From an uncultured Oribacterium sp. (GTDB lineage Bacteria > Bacillota > Clostridia > Lachnospirales > Lachnospiraceae): a stretch of DNA of 6,901 nucleotides. Positions 5,207 through 6,901 of this stretch are shown piece by piece. Position 1 is the first letter of the stretch, and each line of letters begins with the position of its first letter. The DNA lies in assembly GCA_934279105.1 (NCBI GenBank), contig CAKQWR010000106.1, positions 1-6,901 of the forward strand, in the 5' to 3' direction. The notes beneath the pieces are model-generated. The model was not told the origin of the DNA and ran no database searches. It saw only the letters and a program-made list of their open reading frames with translations. Position numbers and translations under genes: made by a program.

Positions 5207-6862
5207 TCATAGAATCTGATACTGCTTCAGCTTCCGCCACAGGGTCGTCTTACTGATTCCGAGCTTCGCAGCGGCTTTCTCCCGGCTGCCCATGCACTCG
5301 GCGAGCACCCGGACGATGCGCTCCCGCTCCATCGCCTGTACGGAAAGGACCGGTGTCCGGTGCCGGATGTCAACGGCATCTCCGCCGACGCCCATTTCTC
5401 CGACCGCAGATGCATACGCACTGCAATCGTTATGGTGCGCCGTTCCCCCTCCGGAAACGCCATATCCCGGCAGACCGATTCCATCTTCATCGTGATGTAT
5501 GCCATCATCGGCTGCATCTCCGACCGCTTCCGGTCCGCCTGTTTTTCCGGAGGCCAATGCTTCTGGCCAGTAGATCATCTCATACAGTTTCGTGATGTCA
5601 TCCGGACGGATACTTCGATGGTCTGCCGTGATGACGAGCCGCTCGAGGAAACTCTCCAGCTGGATACGTCCACCATACCATGGAAGCTCCGCGATTGTTT
5701 TCATTCCATCCTTCGTCAGCACATGGTAGCGTCCATACTGCTCCGCGAGACGTCGCATATAAATATCGGCGAGGAAGGGAATCTCCTCCGGCGTTTCCAT
5801 GAGCATCGGAATGCGAATCGCAAACGCGATCAGACGCTCATACAGCTCCGGCAGAAGATACGGACGAAGATCTGTTTTCTTCGTCACGACGATGACGTTC
5901 CGAAACATCAGAATCTCCAGCAGCTTTTTCTGCGAACGCAGATCGAGATGCTCGATGAAATTGATTTGAAGCGTTCCCTTCGCGGCATCGTTCATTTTTC
6001 CGAGACGCCCGAACAACGCCTCATAAGCTGACTCTCCGGCGATGCAGTCGTACTCTACGAGCTTCTCCTGTGAATGCTTCGACTTGTTGTGCATGGCGTT
6101 TGCAAAGGCACGGTAGAGTCGCCCTACCGGCTCGATGAGAAGCTTCGGACAGTCCGTTTCCGAGAATTTCTCCGCCAGCGTCACCGCAGCCTGCATACGT
6201 TCACTGATATACGGAAAATTCACAAACGACGAGGTCTTTCTCTGCGTTTCGGTCGTTCGGTACGTCGCATCGGGAAGACCGCCGTTTCCGTCAAAGGTCG
6301 CCGCAAGCTGAAAGGCCTCCTTGATGGCTGCCTCGACCGCATCCTCGGTATTCGTGATAAATATAGAAGGAATCCCTGCATCATCCGCGACGGTCAGCAC
6401 CGTCTGTCCCCCGATGATGAGGTCTACCTTATCTTCGATTGCCTGCATGGCTGCCGGTCGCAGCAGCTCCGGATTCTGCACGAAATACTCATGCAGATGC
6501 ACCCCGCACTGCTCATCGAGCCCAGACATATCACAGGCCATGTTCTTAAACGTGACTATGGCGATATGCGGATGCGATTTATGAACGACGCGCTTCGCAC
6601 GCTCGAGCATATCCATCACCGCCTGTCTGGTCAGCACGATTTCCACTACCGGGATGTCCGTGTACTGCTTGATGATCGTCGCCTGCAAGCCACGCGCGAT
6701 GATGATATCTGCACCCTGATTGATCGCCTGCCGTGCCTCCATCACCGCCCGCTCCGACTCGATGACCTTCATCAGAAATAGACGCTTCTGCTGCTCCTGC
6801 AGCACATCATGCGTCAGACGAAACAGCTCATCATTCGGAACCAGCAGTGCGATATTGGCCAC
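5207..6862 (-). CDS. PrpR_N-domain Fis-family regulator with degenerate AAA+ domain; linker looks frameshifted
   Basis: A probable ligand-responsive regulator. Residues 1 to about 190 resemble the PrpR_N sensor fold, with tandem alpha/beta halves such as ANIALLVPN, DIIIARG, IAIVTF, DLIIGG and IPSIFI. A degenerate AAA+ module follows (about 220-430), then a linker and a C-terminal Fis helix-turn-helix (core AAAKLGISKTTLWRKL). Walker A is lost (LLIEPVGRLYRAF), GAFTGA is absent, Walker B reads GTLQINFIEHL and the sensor II arginine is gone (PWYGGRIQL), so ATPase and sigma-54 activation are unlikely. The GTG at 6862 is preferred over the ATG at 6874: GAGG stands 6 nt before the GTG, nothing stands before the ATG, and the start becomes MANIALLVPNDEL. 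The linker (about 5363-5554) is 25% glycine with almost no Lys/Arg and seems to be read out of frame, with the frame restored before the helix-turn-helix. It probably controls the DUF296 and glycerate kinase genes downstream. Confidence 0.88.
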   Translation of the reverse strand: MANIALLVPNDELFRLTHDVLQEQQKRLFLMKVIESERAVMEARQAINQGADIIIARGLQATIIKQYTDIPVVEIVLTRQAVMDMLERAKRVVHKSHPHIAIVTFKNMACDMSGLDEQCGVHLHEYFVQNPELLRPAAMQAIEDKVDLIIGGQTVLTVADDAGIPSIFITNTEDAVEAAIKEAFQLAATFDGNGGLPDATYRTTETQRKTSSFVNFPYISERMQAAVTLAEKFSETDCPKLLIEPVGRLYRAFANAMHNKSKHSQEKLVEYDCIAGESAYEALFGRLGKMNDAAKGTLQINFIEHLDLRSQKKLLEILMFRNVIVVTKKTDLRPYLLPELYERLIAFAIRIPMLMETPEEIPFLADIYMRRLAEQYGRYHVLTKDGMKTIAELPWYGGRIQLESFLERLVITADHRSIRPDDITKLYEMIYWPEALASGKTGGPEAVGDAADDGIHHDEDGIGLPGYGVSGGGTAHHNDCSAYASAVGEMGVGGDAVDIRHRTPVLSVQAMERERIVRVLAECMGSREKAAAKLGISKTTLWRKLKQYQIL

Positions 6863-6901
6863 GGCATACCTCATTTCAATTCATTTTGTTTCAACTTATT
6901 T
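6863..6901. promoter_or_regulatory. Start of the control region upstream of the PrpR_N regulator
   Basis: Only 39 bases are available. On the plus strand they hold two TTTCAA hexamers (6874-6879 and 6889-6894) 15 bp apart. The same TTTCA pentamer is repeated in the divergent region at 232-401. The ribosome binding site GAGG (minus strand, about 6869-6872) lies here. No promoter can be assigned because the window ends. Confidence 0.3.

Noticed and set aside
5016..5240. 74-aa minus-strand ORF spanning the gap upstream of the DUF296 gene
   Set aside because: It overlaps the end of the regulator and the start of the DUF296 gene in another frame, and its own start has no good ribosome binding site. 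A 40-aa version beginning MKNVKLFGF in the gap has only a weak site and no family resemblance.
5360..6781. Long plus-strand ORFs opposite the PrpR_N regulator (5360-6031 and 6074-6781)
   Set aside because: Antisense shadows: the opposite strand encodes the recognisable sensor, AAA+ and helix-turn-helix domains, and these peptides show no domain.

Overview
The window looks like chromosomal DNA of a medium-GC, anaerobic Bacillota, probably an Erysipelotrichia- or Clostridia-type gut bacterium. The grounds are strong AGGAGG-type ribosome binding sites, AT-rich intergenic DNA between roughly 50% GC genes, and two Fis-type regulators whose enhancer-binding-protein modules are degenerate. The taxonomic guess is inference only.

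Layout from left to right. At 1-110 is the start of a minus-strand gene that runs off the window. A 324-bp AT-rich divergent control region with several dyads (111-434) separates it from a plus-strand regulator (435-1571). This regulator has a catalytically dead AAA+ domain and a Fis-type helix-turn-helix, and no N-terminal sensor domain. A 226-nt nested inverted repeat (1602-1827) fills the gap between it and the convergent minus-strand gene for an FeS/FAD NADPH oxidoreductase of the glutamate synthase small-subunit type (1840-3072). Its roughly 290-bp upstream region carries tandem 20-bp-phased direct repeats and two hairpins. Next, all on the minus strand, come glycerate kinase (3367-4512), a PPC/DUF296 protein (4640-5068) and a second Fis-type regulator with a PrpR_N-type sensor domain (5207-6862).

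How they may work together: the PrpR_N regulator would sense a small organic acid or related metabolite. It lies directly upstream of the DUF296 and glycerate kinase genes, which may form an operon that feeds glycerate into lower glycolysis. The plus-strand regulator is a paralogue lacking the sensor. A GCACA-N15/16-TGTGC dyad lies about 100 bp upstream of both the DUF296 gene and the truncated left-hand gene, suggesting that one or both regulators control both ends. Both regulators have lost the ATPase and sigma-54 contact motifs, so they probably act on ordinary sigma-70-type promoters.

The main oddities are an apparent compensated frameshift in the linker of the PrpR_N regulator, the large nested palindrome, the paired dead AAA+ regulators, and the phased repeats upstream of the oxidoreductase.
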